Source: Candidatus Methylaffinis lahnbergensis | Lineage (GTDB): Bacteria > Pseudomonadota > Alphaproteobacteria > Rhizobiales > Beijerinckiaceae | Length of the DNA stretch: 64,000 bases | NCBI GenBank assembly: GCA_002890675.1 | Contig: PEFW01000005.1 | Location: forward strand, 1-64,000 | Direction of reading: 5' to 3' | In this document: piece by piece, positions 9,076-18,350 of the stretch | How positions within the stretch are numbered: position 1 is the stretch's first letter | Layout of the letters: each line of letters opens with the position of its first letter | Made by a program: the position numbers and the translations under genes | Notes under the pieces: generated by a model | Seen by the model: the letters and a program-made list of their open reading frames with translations, nothing else | Told to the model about the DNA's origin: nothing | Databases searched by the model: none

Positions 9076-10869
9076 TCACTGGCCAAGTACGGCAGCGCTC
9101 GCACGCACCGAGCCAACGCCGCGAGTCACTTCGCGTTCGAGGCCGCCCGCGCCGGCCGCGATATTTTCGGCAAAAAAGCGGGCGGTCGCGATTCGCGCGG
9201 GCAATGCGGAATCGCTATTACCCGCAAGCGAGAGACGATGCGCGGCAAGCGCACCTCTTGCCAGTGCCGTGCCTCCCCGTGCATACGCGAAAAGCCGCAA
9301 ATATGGCGTCGCGCCAGCGAGCGCATCCTCAACGCGCGTCTTGGAAGCGTCCAGCATGAAGGCGGTGGCGCGATCAAGCGCATCCACGGCTTCCGCCAAG
9401 CATGGTTCCATTTCGCCGAAGTTTTCGGCATTGCTGTTTCCCAGCGCCCCGGCCGCCGCGCGCATATCGGCGACTTCGCGATGCACCGCCGCGCCCCCGG
9501 ACAGACCGAGCTTACGCTGCACTAAATCGATTTCCTGAATGCCATTTGTGCCTTCGTAGATGGCAGCAATTCTCGCGTCGCGAAAAAATTGCGCCGCGCC
9601 GGTCTCTTCGATATAGCCCATGCCGCCATGAACTTGAATGTCAAGCGAGGCAACCTCGTTGCCGATGTCGGCGGAAAACGCCTTGGCGACCGGGGTCAGC
9701 AACGACGCACGTTCAGCGGCCCGCTCCCGCGCGGAACTGTCTCTTTCCCGGCGTGAACGATCGATCGAATCCGCCGTCATGAGACAGATCGCCCGCGCGG
9801 CCGCCGTCATCGCCTTCATCGTCATGAGCATGCGGACAACGCCTGGATGTTGTACAATGGGGCTCATCGCCTCGCTCATATCGCCCGAAACATGACCCTG
9901 GCGTCTTTCCCTTGCGTAAGCGAGTGCGTGCTGAAACGCGCGCTCCGCGATCGCGACTCCTTGCACGCCGACATTCAGCCTGGCGCTGTTCATCATCGTG
10001 AACATGCAGGCAAGTCCCTTGTTCTCCTCGCCGATAAGAAAGCCCGTTGCGCCGCCATGATCGCCAAAAACCATCGTGCAGGTGGGTGAGGCATGGATAC
10101 CGAGTTTATGCTCCAACGAAATGCAATGAACATCGTTGCGGGCGCCAAGCGCGCCATCGGCACCGACGAGAAATTTCGGCACGAGGAAGAGCGAAATGCC
10201 GCGCGTTCCCTTCGGCGCGTCGGGCACGCGCGCGAGCACAAAATGAATGATATTTCCGGCCATGTCGTGCTCGCCATAGGTGATGAAGATCTTGGAGCCG
10301 AAGAGTTTGTACGTTCCATCTTGCTGCCGCTCGGCTCTGGTTTTGAGCGCGCCGAGGTCGGAGCCCGCCTGCGGCTCGGTCAAATTCATGGTGCCGGTCC
10401 ATTCGCCCGAAACGAGCTTTGCGAGATAGACCGCCTTCAACGCCTCGCGCGCATGCGATTGCATAGCCTCGATCGCGGCAAGCGTCAGCAGCGGGCAAAG
10501 GCTGAACGCCAAGTTCGCCGCGCTCCAGATTTCGATGCAGGCGGTATTGAGAAGCACCGGCAGACCCATTCCCCCATATTCGGATGGACCGGTGATCGCG
10601 TTCCATCCCCCCGCGGTCCATTGCCGGTAGGCCTCGGCAAAGCCTGGCGCGGCCGCGACCCTGCCCTGCGCGAACTTCGCGCCCTCCTTGTCGCCAACGC
10701 GGTTCAAGGGGCTAAGGACATTTTCGGCGAATTTCCCTGCCTCTCGCAGGGTCGCCTCGGCAAATCCATCGCCAAGGTCTGCATAGACTCCGTCTTTGAA
10801 TCCGAGATCCAGCCCCGCCTCATGGATCATGGCGAAAAGAATGTCGGTGATAGGCGCGTGGTAACTCAT
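9076..10869 (-). CDS. Acyl-CoA dehydrogenase, DmdC-like (long form)
   Basis: This flavoenzyme of about 597 residues oxidises an acyl-CoA to the enoyl-CoA. The length and the start SYHAPITDILF, followed by an extra N-terminal helical region (GKFAENVLSPLNRVGD), are typical of the long acyl-CoA dehydrogenases related to DmdC/FadE5. Later come the FAD/substrate motif MNLTEPQAGSDLG, the GGMGYIEETG segment and the catalytic base in YEGTNGIQ (Glu439). A family-specific C-terminal helical domain ends the protein. ATG 10869 is chosen over an upstream frame extension (MTLISWRRRRDEG) because the family starts with MxYxAP. It is followed at 21 bases by the enoyl-CoA hydratase. Substrate chain length cannot be read from the sequence. 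Confidence 0.92.
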   Translation of the reverse strand: MSYHAPITDILFAMIHEAGLDLGFKDGVYADLGDGFAEATLREAGKFAENVLSPLNRVGDKEGAKFAQGRVAAAPGFAEAYRQWTAGGWNAITGPSEYGGMGLPVLLNTACIEIWSAANLAFSLCPLLTLAAIEAMQSHAREALKAVYLAKLVSGEWTGTMNLTEPQAGSDLGALKTRAERQQDGTYKLFGSKIFITYGEHDMAGNIIHFVLARVPDAPKGTRGISLFLVPKFLVGADGALGARNDVHCISLEHKLGIHASPTCTMVFGDHGGATGFLIGEENKGLACMFTMMNSARLNVGVQGVAIAERAFQHALAYARERRQGHVSGDMSEAMSPIVQHPGVVRMLMTMKAMTAAARAICLMTADSIDRSRRERDSSARERAAERASLLTPVAKAFSADIGNEVASLDIQVHGGMGYIEETGAAQFFRDARIAAIYEGTNGIQEIDLVQRKLGLSGGAAVHREVADMRAAAGALGNSNAENFGEMEPCLAEAVDALDRATAFMLDASKTRVEDALAGATPYLRLFAYARGGTALARGALAAHRLSLAGNSDSALPARIATARFFAENIAAGAGGLEREVTRGVGSVRASAAVLGQ

Positions 10870-10888
10870 CGATGTCTCAGCGCCTTCA

Positions 10889-11275
10889 TCACGTCTGCGG
10901 CGCCAGGAGATTAGCGTCACGCGCGAGCAGCCAGCGCCCGTCGGACTCCTTGCGTAAGACCGTGAGCGTATAGCCCGATCGCCGGACAGACGCGCCGCCG
11001 TCGCGCGGCGTCATCGTCACTTCGAGATAGTTCCTAAGATAAGCCCAATCGGCGAGGACCTTAATTTCCTTAATGTCGCTCGACATCTCCAAACGGACAC
11101 CCTTCAGCCCTTTGAAGCTAGCGGCAAAGGCTTCCTTCCCGAACGGATTTTGACTGGGAAGCATGAAGATCACATCGTCTGCCATTAAGCCCAGCACCGT
11201 TTGAAGGTCCCCTTTTTGGCTCGCCGCGAGCCAAGTTTGGACCAATTCGCGAATGGCGCGCTCATCATCCGGCAT
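10889..11275 (-). CDS. SnoaL-like/SgcJ-type NTF2-fold protein
   Basis: A 128-residue cone-shaped NTF2-like protein. It starts PDDERAIRELVQTWLAAS and has the typical LGLMADDVIFMLPSQNPFGKE and YTLTVLRKESDGRWLLARD blocks of the DUF4440/SnoaL group. Members range from small-molecule isomerases to proteins with no known reaction. ATG 11275 is chosen over 11293 because AAAGGAGG lies 6-13 bases upstream. It ends 19 bases before the acyl-CoA dehydrogenase start, so it probably heads that operon. Confidence 0.8.
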   Translation of the reverse strand: MPDDERAIRELVQTWLAASQKGDLQTVLGLMADDVIFMLPSQNPFGKEAFAASFKGLKGVRLEMSSDIKEIKVLADWAYLRNYLEVTMTPRDGGASVRRSGYTLTVLRKESDGRWLLARDANLLAPQT

Positions 11276-11329
11276 TCCGTCCTCCTTTCGCATCCAGTCT
11301 CATATTCGCAAAAATTGGACGAGCATGCC

Positions 11330-11449
11330 ATGTCTGATCCACTGCCCAAGCGAACGATCGGGGCGGGATTTCACCCTGCAAAGGATCAGCAACTGAAGTA
11401 TAAGCCCATCGTGGCCTTACTGTCGTCAGGGATGACTACCCAGGTATGA
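11330..11449 (+). CDS. Possible 39-residue leader peptide
   Basis: A short frame starting SDPLPKRTIGAGFHP and ending GMTTQV. Its TGA stop overlaps the ATG of the TsaC gene (ATGA), which would allow translational coupling. I do not recognise the peptide, and no strong ribosome site precedes it. It could equally be non-coding leader. Confidence 0.3.
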   Translation: MSDPLPKRTIGAGFHPAKDQQLKYKPIVALLSSGMTTQV

Positions 11450-12444
11450 TGAGCGATTTTGCTGGAAATGACCGGCCCACGCAAAAAGAAACGGTGGCGG
11501 ATGCGGCCGGGATTGCCGAGGCGGCGCGCACCCTGCGCCGCGGCGGTCTCGTCGCGGTCCCAACCGAGACCGTTTACGGCCTGGCCGCCGACGCGACATC
11601 GGACGAAGCCGTCGCCCGAATCTATGCGGCGAAGGCTAGGCCAAAGTTCAATCCGCTCATCGCCCATGTTCCGAGCCTTGAAGCAGCGCTTGAGCAAGGC
11701 GTTTTTTCGCGCGATGCCTTGCGGCTTGCCGAAGCATTCTGGCCGGGGCCGCTGTCTCTTGTGGTCCCGCTCACGCCCGGCGCGACGGTCTGCGCCGCCT
11801 CCCGCGCGGGCCAGCAAAACGTCGCCTTGCGGGTGCCGGCTCATCCGGTCGCGCTTGCGGTCATTGCGGCGGCGGGGTGGCCACTGGCGGCGCCTTCGGC
11901 CAATCGCTCTGGCCGGGTGAGCCCGGTCACCGCCGCTCACGTGGCGCGGGACTTTGCCGGCGAAATTGACCTGATCCTCGATGGCGGGCGCTGCCAGGTT
12001 GGCCTCGAGTCGACGATCATCGAATGCCTCGAAGAACACCCGCGATTGTTGCGGCCTGGCGGGATCGCGAGGAAGGACATCGAAACCGCGCTCGGCCGTG
12101 CGCTTGCGGAACCCTTGGGGTCCGACCCAGTTCGTTCGCCGGGAATGCTTAACTCCCATTACGCGCCCCGCGCGAAACTTCGTCTTGAGGCTTCAAGACG
12201 CGACGAGGGCGAGGCGGGCCTCGATTTCGGCCGGATTTTTGGCGAGGGCAAAAATGTGCTGGATCTTTCGCCCGGCCGGGATCTCGCGCAAGCCGCGGCA
12301 AATCTTTTCATTTTTTTGCGCGACCTCGATGCGCGAGAACCCGCCTACATCGCGGTCGCGCCGATTCCTTGCGAAGGTTTGGGCGAGGCAATCAACGACC
12401 GCCTTCGCCGCGCCGCCGCGCCGCGTCCAAACCGGACTCTATGA
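11446..12444 (+). CDS. tsaC: L-threonylcarbamoyladenylate synthase (Sua5/TsaC type)
   Basis: This 332-residue cytosolic enzyme makes threonylcarbamoyl-AMP from threonine, bicarbonate and ATP, the first step of t6A modification of tRNAs reading ANN codons. The YrdC domain spans about residues 20-205, with PTETVYGLAADA, the KARPKFNPL loop and the SANRSGRVSP motif that bind substrates. The C-terminal Sua5 domain (about 215-332) begins after the linker SPGMLNSHYAPR, which is diagnostic of the long Sua5 form. Two ATGs stand in tandem at 11446 and 11449; either is usable. It is divergent from the acyl-CoA operon and stands alone. Confidence 0.93.
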   Translation: MMSDFAGNDRPTQKETVADAAGIAEAARTLRRGGLVAVPTETVYGLAADATSDEAVARIYAAKARPKFNPLIAHVPSLEAALEQGVFSRDALRLAEAFWPGPLSLVVPLTPGATVCAASRAGQQNVALRVPAHPVALAVIAAAGWPLAAPSANRSGRVSPVTAAHVARDFAGEIDLILDGGRCQVGLESTIIECLEEHPRLLRPGGIARKDIETALGRALAEPLGSDPVRSPGMLNSHYAPRAKLRLEASRRDEGEAGLDFGRIFGEGKNVLDLSPGRDLAQAAANLFIFLRDLDAREPAYIAVAPIPCEGLGEAINDRLRRAAAPRPNRTL

Positions 12445-12671
12445 TGCCGCTAAACTTATTTGGATTGGTACACCACGCCCAGCTTCCACGATGTAATTCG
12501 TTTGCCTATTTCGAATCATGCGGTCGGATGAAAGCCGCCACATCGAAAACCGATGAAAACCATGGGAACCTTTATCATCCTCATCAATGCGGACTGCCGT
12601 AAACACTTACTCTTCCCTCCCTCCCTCCCTCACCCACTTCCTGGAAAATCTCCGCTGCTAACTTAAGGTGT
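12445..12671. other. Intergenic with short CCCT tract
   Basis: No gene recognised after TsaC. A run of four CCCT/CCTC units at 12615-12632 is a simple repeat. The stretch leads directly into transposase scrap. Confidence 0.5.
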
Positions 12672-12880
12672 TTATGCCGTATTGACGGTTTTTATCCAGA
12701 AACTTGCGGCGGCAATGGATAGCATTGAATTGTAAGCTCTGGCGGTCTTTTCGTAGCGTGTCGCGATGCGGCGGAACTGTCTGAGTTGGGTGACGCACCG
12801 CTCGATCAGATTTCGCCGCTTGTAGGCTTCGCGATCGTATTTGATTGGCGTAGAACCTCGAAATATCTGGACCAATTGCG
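12672..12880 (-). mobile_element. IS5-family transposase C-terminal scrap
   Basis: The minus strand reads YDREAYKRRNLIERCVTQ then LRQFRRIATRYEKTARAY and AAASFWIKTVNTA, the conserved C-terminal helices of IS5-family transposases. The stretch up to about 13060 is open in the same frame but no longer resembles the family. No DDE residues other than the terminal part remain. It is about 60-70% similar by eye to the scrap at 4495-4603, so the two come from different elements. Confidence 0.7.
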
Positions 12881-13241
12881 GGCGATGTAAGCCTCGGAAA
12901 TGAACGTGACCCCATATTCGTACTCTCTCGAAATCAGATGGCCGTGCTGCAGCAAACCGCCGCGAAGCGTTGGTCGTTGTCAGTGTTAGCCGTGGCCGCC
13001 GGCGGGAACGGCGCCAGTCCATTGCGCGGACCGACTTGAAGGCGGTGAACTCGTTCAAGCGAAGATTACTTGTTTGACGGCCAGCCCCGGAAGATCATGC
13101 TCATCGGGGCCTGCAAAAGGCTCGCGCGCCAGCGGCTTTCGCCCGCCTGCTCGCCGCGCGTATGCCGGTGATCTGGAGGATGTCAGGTATGTTATGTTGT
13201 TGCTCAAATACGAACGTGTTGTCGATTAAGAGGTGAATAAA

Positions 13242-14246
13242 ATGACAACATTCTCTGATAGATCGGCACACGCTGTCGAACGTTTTCCGTTGATTGTTTT
13301 TGTTCATGTGCCCAAAACTGGCGGAAGCACTGTGTATAAGGTGCTTTGGTCATGCTCCCATCGAGGGCTGGGCCACTGTGAGGGGAACCCACGTCCCAAA
13401 CTTCTCGACGCAGCGGGTCGTCATGATTGGCTCATGGGGCACCTTCAGAGAGAGATATTCGCCACCTCTTTGATCTCGCTTAGCCGCCCGATAGAATATT
13501 TTGCAACTATCCGAGAGCCCATCTCTCAAATTCTTTCCCATTTGAATTGGCAATTCGAAATATACAACAGGGGTCCAATTTTCTTTTTGGCGCAGAATCA
13601 CAATATCCAGCTTATATCGAACGAAGTACGGGCAACGGATTTTTCCGATACGTCCTCGGTAATTGCGCTTCTTTTTCGATACAAGGATATTTTTTTCAAC
13701 TTCCAAGCTCGCATGATCCTCGGCGACGATTTCGCCACAATTACTTGGAGCGAAGTCGCCCGCAGGGTAGCGGCCTACACTTTCATCGCGACCATGGAAA
13801 ATTTATCCGCTCTTTATCCGGCGTTCGGTTTTGCGCAGCTCCCCAAGCAGGTCGATGAATTGCGCGAGAACGCCGCCCAAAAATACTACTTCGACACGAC
13901 CTTATTTCAGAGCCAAGAAATTCTAGACTTTCTGGCGCAGCATCACTCTCACGATTTCCGCCTCTATGATTGCGTCCAGAAAGCCTCTTGGTCTGCGCAA
14001 GAACGCCGCCCTTTTCGGCCCGCTTTTCCATTCGTCACTGCTGACAACTATGAAGAACAGGCTTATCTGGACGGCAATCCAGACGTGGCCAAAGCTTTGA
14101 AACGTCACCGCACTTGGCGTTCCGGCCGCGACCATTTCACAGCGCATGGCCATGCCGAGCAACGCCGTCAGCTAATCCTGCCTTGCGAGGCTGTCGGGCC
14201 GAGTATGCACGCACCCGCTCCGTCGCCAGTGTATTTGAAACAGTAG
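13242..14246 (+). CDS. Sulfotransferase-like protein with surface-polysaccharide repeat tail
   Basis: A protein of 334 residues. Near the N-terminus FPLIVFVHVPKTGGSTVYKVL matches the 5'-phosphosulfate (PAPS) loop of sulfotransferases of the Sulfotransfer_2/Gal-3-O type. The ATIREPISQILSHLNW segment (about residue 90) fits the 3'-phosphate binding motif. The role would be to sulfate a sugar, which suits the capsule genes downstream. The C-terminus (NYEEQAYLDGNPDVAKA, then SGRDHFTAHGHAEQR) is the same short motif that is repeated in the N-terminal part of the glycosyltransferase at 55478-57772. ATG 13242 is preferred to GTG 13233 because AAGAGG lies 7-12 bases upstream. The base composition is AT-richer than its neighbours, suggesting transfer. 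Confidence 0.75.
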   Translation: MTTFSDRSAHAVERFPLIVFVHVPKTGGSTVYKVLWSCSHRGLGHCEGNPRPKLLDAAGRHDWLMGHLQREIFATSLISLSRPIEYFATIREPISQILSHLNWQFEIYNRGPIFFLAQNHNIQLISNEVRATDFSDTSSVIALLFRYKDIFFNFQARMILGDDFATITWSEVARRVAAYTFIATMENLSALYPAFGFAQLPKQVDELRENAAQKYYFDTTLFQSQEILDFLAQHHSHDFRLYDCVQKASWSAQERRPFRPAFPFVTADNYEEQAYLDGNPDVAKALKRHRTWRSGRDHFTAHGHAEQRRQLILPCEAVGPSMHAPAPSPVYLKQ

Positions 14247-14439
14247 GCGGCCGGATTTTGGGGGGACGAGGCGCATCCGACGGCTGATTTTATGCGGCGT
14301 GCTTTTGGTGTTGCAAGCGGCGATTTCGGATTGTGCCTGGTTTGATCCTTTCTCCTTCGGACAGGATGGTTTGGGCGCGCCCGATGTAGACGTCAGGCGG
14401 GGTGAGACGACTCAGTGACCTGTCCCCCTTTTCTGCTCC

Positions 14440-14775
14440 CGCGTTTTGAACGAGAATCCGTCGCCGACGAGACGGACCGGGGCGAAGAGCAGGTGCAACG
14501 AGGCGCAGATCGTTGGCGTCCGCGCGACCAGGAAGCTGGAAGCCGGGCCGCGGAGGTTTGCCGCCAGCGCGGTATCATCGAACAGACCTTCTATCGATGG
14601 AAGGGGAGGTCGGCGGCTTCGGGGTGTCCGAGGCCCAGAAGCTCAAGACGCGCGAGGACGAGAACCGGCGGCTGAAGAAGCCCTTGGCGGCGCCGATGCT
14701 CGACGTTGCCGCGCTAAAAGACGTTCTTGGAAAAACCGGGGTCGCCGGCGCGGATTATCAAAACTCCTTCGTTAT
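14440..14775 (+). mobile_element. IS3-family OrfA remnant, frameshifted
   Basis: Two frames together give AAEVCRQRGIIEQTFYRWKGR and SEAQKLKTREDENRRLKK then MLDVAALKDVL. These are the helix-turn-helix and leucine-zipper parts of OrfA of IS3-family elements. The frame changes near 14605-14615. OrfB is absent: the sequence goes straight to the 3' end of kpsM. Confidence 0.75.
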
Positions 14776-14813
14776 TTCATTTGCGTGACTTGAGATGTTA
14801 GTAATACCGCAGC

Positions 14814-15704
14814 TTAGTTCGTAAGCAACACACGCCGGGCAAGCCTCTCGGCGACCAAGCTCACGGCAAGACACACAGTCGCAAAGGTGATGAGGTAAGG
14901 AATATTGAGAAGCTTGTCCGGATAGTCCTCGTAATAAGCATAACGAATCCACTCGATGCATTGCAGCAGGGGGTTCAAGGCAAGCCACCGGTCATAAGGG
15001 TCTGGAATAGCGGTTGGAAAGAAAACAATGCCGGAGACGATCCAAAACAACGGCATGGAAAGACCGAAAAATATGTACCAAACCGGGAGGAGACGGCCGA
15101 TCAACGCATTGGCAACACCCCATGAGAAACTAAAATAAATTGTCGCGGCGACCGCGAACACCATCCCAGGCCAGTCGCGCGGCGAAAAATCAGTTGAATA
15201 AACCGCCAATAGGCAGACCAAAATAAAGAAAACAACGACGGAGTTGGTTGCCTCCAAGATACCTCTTGCAAGGAGAATATCGAAAATCTTCACACGATTG
15301 AAATAAAGGAGCGGACGGTTTTCGGCGAGCGACGTGACGATCTGCCGCGACAAATATGCGTAAATCACGAATGGCGAGACGGATAGGCCGAAATAGACCA
15401 CCTGATCCGTTCCTTGCGGTGCCAAGCGGCCAAAGATGCGGAAAGCAATGAGAACGACCAGTATGTGCGCCAGGGGCATCAATAAAATCATCAAAAATCC
15501 AGTATAATATGGTCCAGCTCGCAGTTTAATGTCGCGCAAAAGGATCGCCCCGATCGCGGCCGCGTTGATCGCGAGCGGCGAGGCGCGTGGCCGCCGCATC
15601 GACTCTGTCACCGGCGTAGCTTCCATTAGCGCCTCCGTATTCGAATGAATTTTGTCAATTTCCCAGTCCTTGTCCAGAGACGCCGCGCTGGGCACTCCTG
15701 ACAT
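14814..15704 (-). CDS. kpsM: KpsM-type capsule polysaccharide ABC-2 permease
   Basis: An inner-membrane protein of 296 residues. It pairs with the KpsT ATPase to export a lipid-linked capsular or similar surface polysaccharide. A cytosolic N-terminus of about 45 residues is followed by about six hydrophobic segments (for example FLMILLMPLAHILVVLIAF, GILEATNSVVVFFILVCLLA, IFFGLSMPLFWIVSGIVFF). The ALNPLLQCIEWIRYAYYEDY segment before the last helix is typical of BexB/KpsM/CtrC proteins. In related loci kpsM is next to kpsT; here 2.6 kb with methyltransferase genes separates them. GTG or ATG alternatives within the first 25 residues are possible. It is followed by IS3 scrap. Confidence 0.88.
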   Translation of the reverse strand: MSGVPSAASLDKDWEIDKIHSNTEALMEATPVTESMRRPRASPLAINAAAIGAILLRDIKLRAGPYYTGFLMILLMPLAHILVVLIAFRIFGRLAPQGTDQVVYFGLSVSPFVIYAYLSRQIVTSLAENRPLLYFNRVKIFDILLARGILEATNSVVVFFILVCLLAVYSTDFSPRDWPGMVFAVAATIYFSFSWGVANALIGRLLPVWYIFFGLSMPLFWIVSGIVFFPTAIPDPYDRWLALNPLLQCIEWIRYAYYEDYPDKLLNIPYLITFATVCLAVSLVAERLARRVLLTN

Positions 15705-15768
15705 CGATTGTATGGTCTCGCACCGGCGGCCCGCCGGAAGTCATGCCAGCCCCGGTCGCCTTCCGGGC

Positions 15769-15852
15769 TTCTGGGTAAGTTATCAAAGATTTTTCCGGTA
15801 GAACTCTATCGCATCGTCGATGTGACCGAAGGGCACGAGCTTACCGCGGTAT
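15769..15852 (-). repeat. Duplicated 3' end of kpsT (left copy)
   Basis: Read on the minus strand this stretch encodes GKLVPFGHIDDAIEFYRKNL and a stop. The last residues of the intact kpsT are GKLVAFSEIDDAIEFYRKNL. The DNA is nearly identical over roughly 80 bases (compare 18351-18435), including the bases just after the stop. It lies immediately upstream of kpsM, where the true kpsT end would be expected. Confidence 0.85.
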
Positions 15853-15853
15853 T

Positions 15854-16048
15854 GTGGCGGTCCTGCGACCACGCCTTGGCACTATTTGGCACTATGATGC
15901 CATTGAGGACAGGCCCGTCCACATTATCAGCCATCGCCGCTACGTCGCATTCCAGATGACCGAGGTCGCCATCCCGCGAAATCTGTTTGCCGACATCTTG
16001 CGGCTGATCACGGAACTGCGGCCACCACCAGCAGCCGTATCGACGTGA
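15854..16048 (+). CDS. Small hypothetical protein
   Basis: A frame of 64 residues with a compact, protein-like second half (HYDAIEDRPVHIISHRRYVA, then FADILRLITELRPPP). I do not recognise it. It lies in the cargo between the two kpsT-end repeats and may be IS-associated. No good ribosome site was seen. Confidence 0.3.
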   Translation: MAVLRPRLGTIWHYDAIEDRPVHIISHRRYVAFQMTEVAIPRNLFADILRLITELRPPPAAVST

Positions 16049-16296
16049 GGCGCTTGATTAACTTGCGTCCGACCAAAAACCAAGGTGCGTCCGGATCCAC
16101 TTTGATTGGAACGCTCTCGATCAGGGATTTGTCCAGCCGGCCGGCAACCGGCAGCCGGCGAGGCCTCACGTCGAAATGCCGTAACACCGTTTGCCGGACG
16201 GCAGGCTGACGTCAAAGCCTGGCAAGCCGACGCTCGTCTCACCGCTCGAAGCGCCGCTGTGACGACCACCTCGGCGGGTCCGGGCGCTTTTTGTTT

Positions 16297-17040
16297 CTAG
16301 ATCCTAAAAAACGATCTGTGCTCGCCGCCACGAGTGATCTGCGATGCGGCAGTGATCTGGATATTAGAGTACATCCTATCGATGTTCGCGGCATCGTTAG
16401 GCCTCTCTCCGAATTCTTTGACAATCTCGTGGTACCTTTGTTTTAAAATCCCATTGTCTGGGCTCAAATTAGATACGCAGACCAAGCCGGTAGGAGCGCA
16501 ATCTAAATACATGATCTTCAGATCCGGTCGATACTTTTGTAGGATAGGTATCATTTTCCAGACGTCTCCCGTCCACCAATTTTCAAACCGCGTTCCCATC
16601 ATTTTCGGACGCCATTCAGCCAGATCTCTGATTGCCATTACATCATTGAGGGGCAAGCAATCATGCATAATGATCAAAGAACGAGGATCGCTGATCGCCT
16701 CTGTATTAAAGAAATCCCGCAGCAGAAACTCATACGTATGAAAGCCGTCCAAGAAAGCTAGATCAGGCGCGCCCGACAAGTTTGCAACGAGAGAGGGGTC
16801 GGCGAAGAAGCTGTCGCTAGTAGCACTGATAAGATACGTTTTTTGTTTGTTTTTTGCAAGATTGGCAGAAATTCTAAGCGCTGGATCTACGCCCACCGCA
16901 AGATCTGCGTAGATGTGGCTCATCAATACGCCTTCATCTACGCCTATCTCAAGGTAGCGCTTTGTTTCCCTTTTCTTGCTCAACAAATCATTACCGCGTT
17001 CACGGCGCCGTGTTTCAATTCCGCGCTCGCCTCCTCGCAT
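16297..17040 (-). CDS. Class I SAM-dependent methyltransferase-like protein
   Basis: About 247 residues. The Rossmann start RYLEIGVDEGVLMSHIYAD gives a glycine-poor motif I, VGVDPA the acidic end of strand 2, and PDLAFLDGFHTYEFLLRDF the motif after strand 4, all in the pattern of Methyltransf_24/CmcI-type enzymes that modify sugars or secondary metabolites. MHDCLPLND follows. The N-terminal 20 residues are Arg-rich and probably not native, so the start is uncertain; the gene may have lost its 5' end. It lies 30 bases after a related gene on the same strand, inside the repeat-flanked cargo. The base composition is AT-richer than the flanking kps genes. Confidence 0.7.
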   Translation of the reverse strand: MRGGERGIETRRRERGNDLLSKKRETKRYLEIGVDEGVLMSHIYADLAVGVDPALRISANLAKNKQKTYLISATSDSFFADPSLVANLSGAPDLAFLDGFHTYEFLLRDFFNTEAISDPRSLIIMHDCLPLNDVMAIRDLAEWRPKMMGTRFENWWTGDVWKMIPILQKYRPDLKIMYLDCAPTGLVCVSNLSPDNGILKQRYHEIVKEFGERPNDAANIDRMYSNIQITAASQITRGGEHRSFFRI

Positions 17041-17070
17041 TCGATGGTCGAGGCCTGGAGATCGCTGGCG

Positions 17071-17751
17071 TCATCCAGGCAAAACCTCAAGCGACTTACC
17101 CCATAGGGTTTGCTCAACGAGGCCTTTGGCGCTGAGCGGTTCAATCCGATCTGCCATCACCATTTGCTCAAATGCATGCCTGTATGAGGGGGCCAACTCA
17201 GGACGGGACAAAAACAGTTTGTTGCAGGTATAGGCGAAAGGGGCGAGGTTGCGCGGTGTGGCGAAAAATTTGTGAACCCCGACGTTCACGCCCATGGCGA
17301 CCATGTTCATAAAATCATCCACGGCCACAAGGCCTCTCGCCGCGAGCATGTCCTCGGCCAGCCGCAGGTCCCAGAATACGTCATCGCATTCATGCGAACC
17401 ATCGATGCTGATGAACCGCGGGTCGGCGCCTAGTACGTGAAGAAGTTGCCGGCTCGAACATGAAGTCGATGACGTCTGCAACCAAACGATGCTTTCGGGA
17501 TCGACGATCGGGGCCACCCCTGTTTTCACGGTCTCAAGCGGAACGAATTGAAAAGTATCGAGTGCGACGACCCGGTCATTGCTCCGTAAGGCGGAGCGAA
17601 GCATGAGGGCGAGACTGCGCCCATGGTAAATGCCGATCTCTAACAGCGGCCCATGGATCGCGTTTTGCTCCTGCCAGGCCAAGAGGTCCAATATTCGAAT
17701 CGCGGCGTAATCGATGAGCCAACCCGGAAGGGGATGCACGAACTCGCGCAA
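17071..17751 (-). CDS. Class I SAM-dependent methyltransferase (CmcI/Methyltransf_24 type)
   Basis: A 226-residue protein. PLLEIGIYHGRSLALMLRSAL is motif I (about residues 35-55), VVALDTF the end of strand 2, and FISIDGSHECDDVFWDLRLAE with GLVAVDDFMNM the post-strand-4 acidic and strand-5 signatures of the family. Such enzymes commonly methylate sugar residues of surface glycans. The open frame continues upstream of the ATG with plausible residues (GGGYRHYAYL) up to a stop, so the native start may have been lost. Its likely partner is the next gene downstream, and both probably came in with the cargo between the kpsT-end repeats. Confidence 0.75.
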   Translation of the reverse strand: MREFVHPLPGWLIDYAAIRILDLLAWQEQNAIHGPLLEIGIYHGRSLALMLRSALRSNDRVVALDTFQFVPLETVKTGVAPIVDPESIVWLQTSSTSCSSRQLLHVLGADPRFISIDGSHECDDVFWDLRLAEDMLAARGLVAVDDFMNMVAMGVNVGVHKFFATPRNLAPFAYTCNKLFLSRPELAPSYRHAFEQMVMADRIEPLSAKGLVEQTLWGKSLEVLPG

Positions 17752-17787
17752 GTATGCGTAATGTCGGTACCCGCCACCTTCGCGGCA

Positions 17788-18222
17788 TCAACTAGACTTG
17801 GCTTGATCATTAAGTTTTCGTATCCTCGCTCTCAATCGCGTGGGTAAACACATACCGAAAACAAGCTCGAACGCCCCATCTTGGTAAGGAAGGGGCGGGT
17901 GGGCCTCGGTTACCTCGAAGTCCATCTGTCGAAGGTTATTTTGACACCATTCGATTGCGGCTGCATCGACATCGCAACCGGAGAATTGGTTAGGCTTAGC
18001 GCGTTCGGCCATCCAGCGCAAAGTCCGGCCACAACCGCATCCCCAATCGAGAACGCGTCCACAAGAAAAGAGGTCCCCTCCCACGGCCGCCACACCAGCT
18101 TCCAGTTCATCCGCGCACCGCTTTCCAACCTTTAAAAACTCGCTAACATCGCGGCTATTTGACACGTTAAACCGAAGTTGTTCGGGAGGTAACGGCAGAC
18201 TGCCATCCATCATCGCCCTCAT
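17788..18222 (-). pseudogene. SAM methyltransferase, truncated and frameshifted
   Basis: The first 120 residues form a clear class I methyltransferase start: RVLDWGCGCGRTLRWMAER is motif I, FSGCDVDAAAIEWCQNNL carries the strand-2 acidic residue, and PLPYQDGAFELVF leads into strand 4. Then the frame goes off into CLPTRLRARIRK. One frame over, the sequence reads YVFTHAIESEDTKT and stops, matching the usual SVFTH motif. Both frames end within about 20 codons, so the C-terminal half is missing. Start ATG as given, or the second Met. Confidence 0.7.
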
Positions 18223-18350
18223 TTGTTCGAGTTATAGCCTTGGCGGCTATTTTGGCAACAGTCCGCCAGGACTCGCGATCGCGACGCCGTTCGACGATTT
18301 TGGTGGATCGCGGGGAACAGCCGCCCGGTCACATACCCCGGACCGGCGCG

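Noticed and set aside
8071..9525. Long rightward frame of 484 codons
   Set aside because: It is antisense to the enoyl-CoA hydratase and acyl-CoA dehydrogenase, both with clear family motifs; the frame is Arg-rich with no domain.
12615..12632. CCCT-type tandem repeat as a phase-variable switch
   Set aside because: It is short, lies outside any reading frame, and is not placed in a recognisable promoter.
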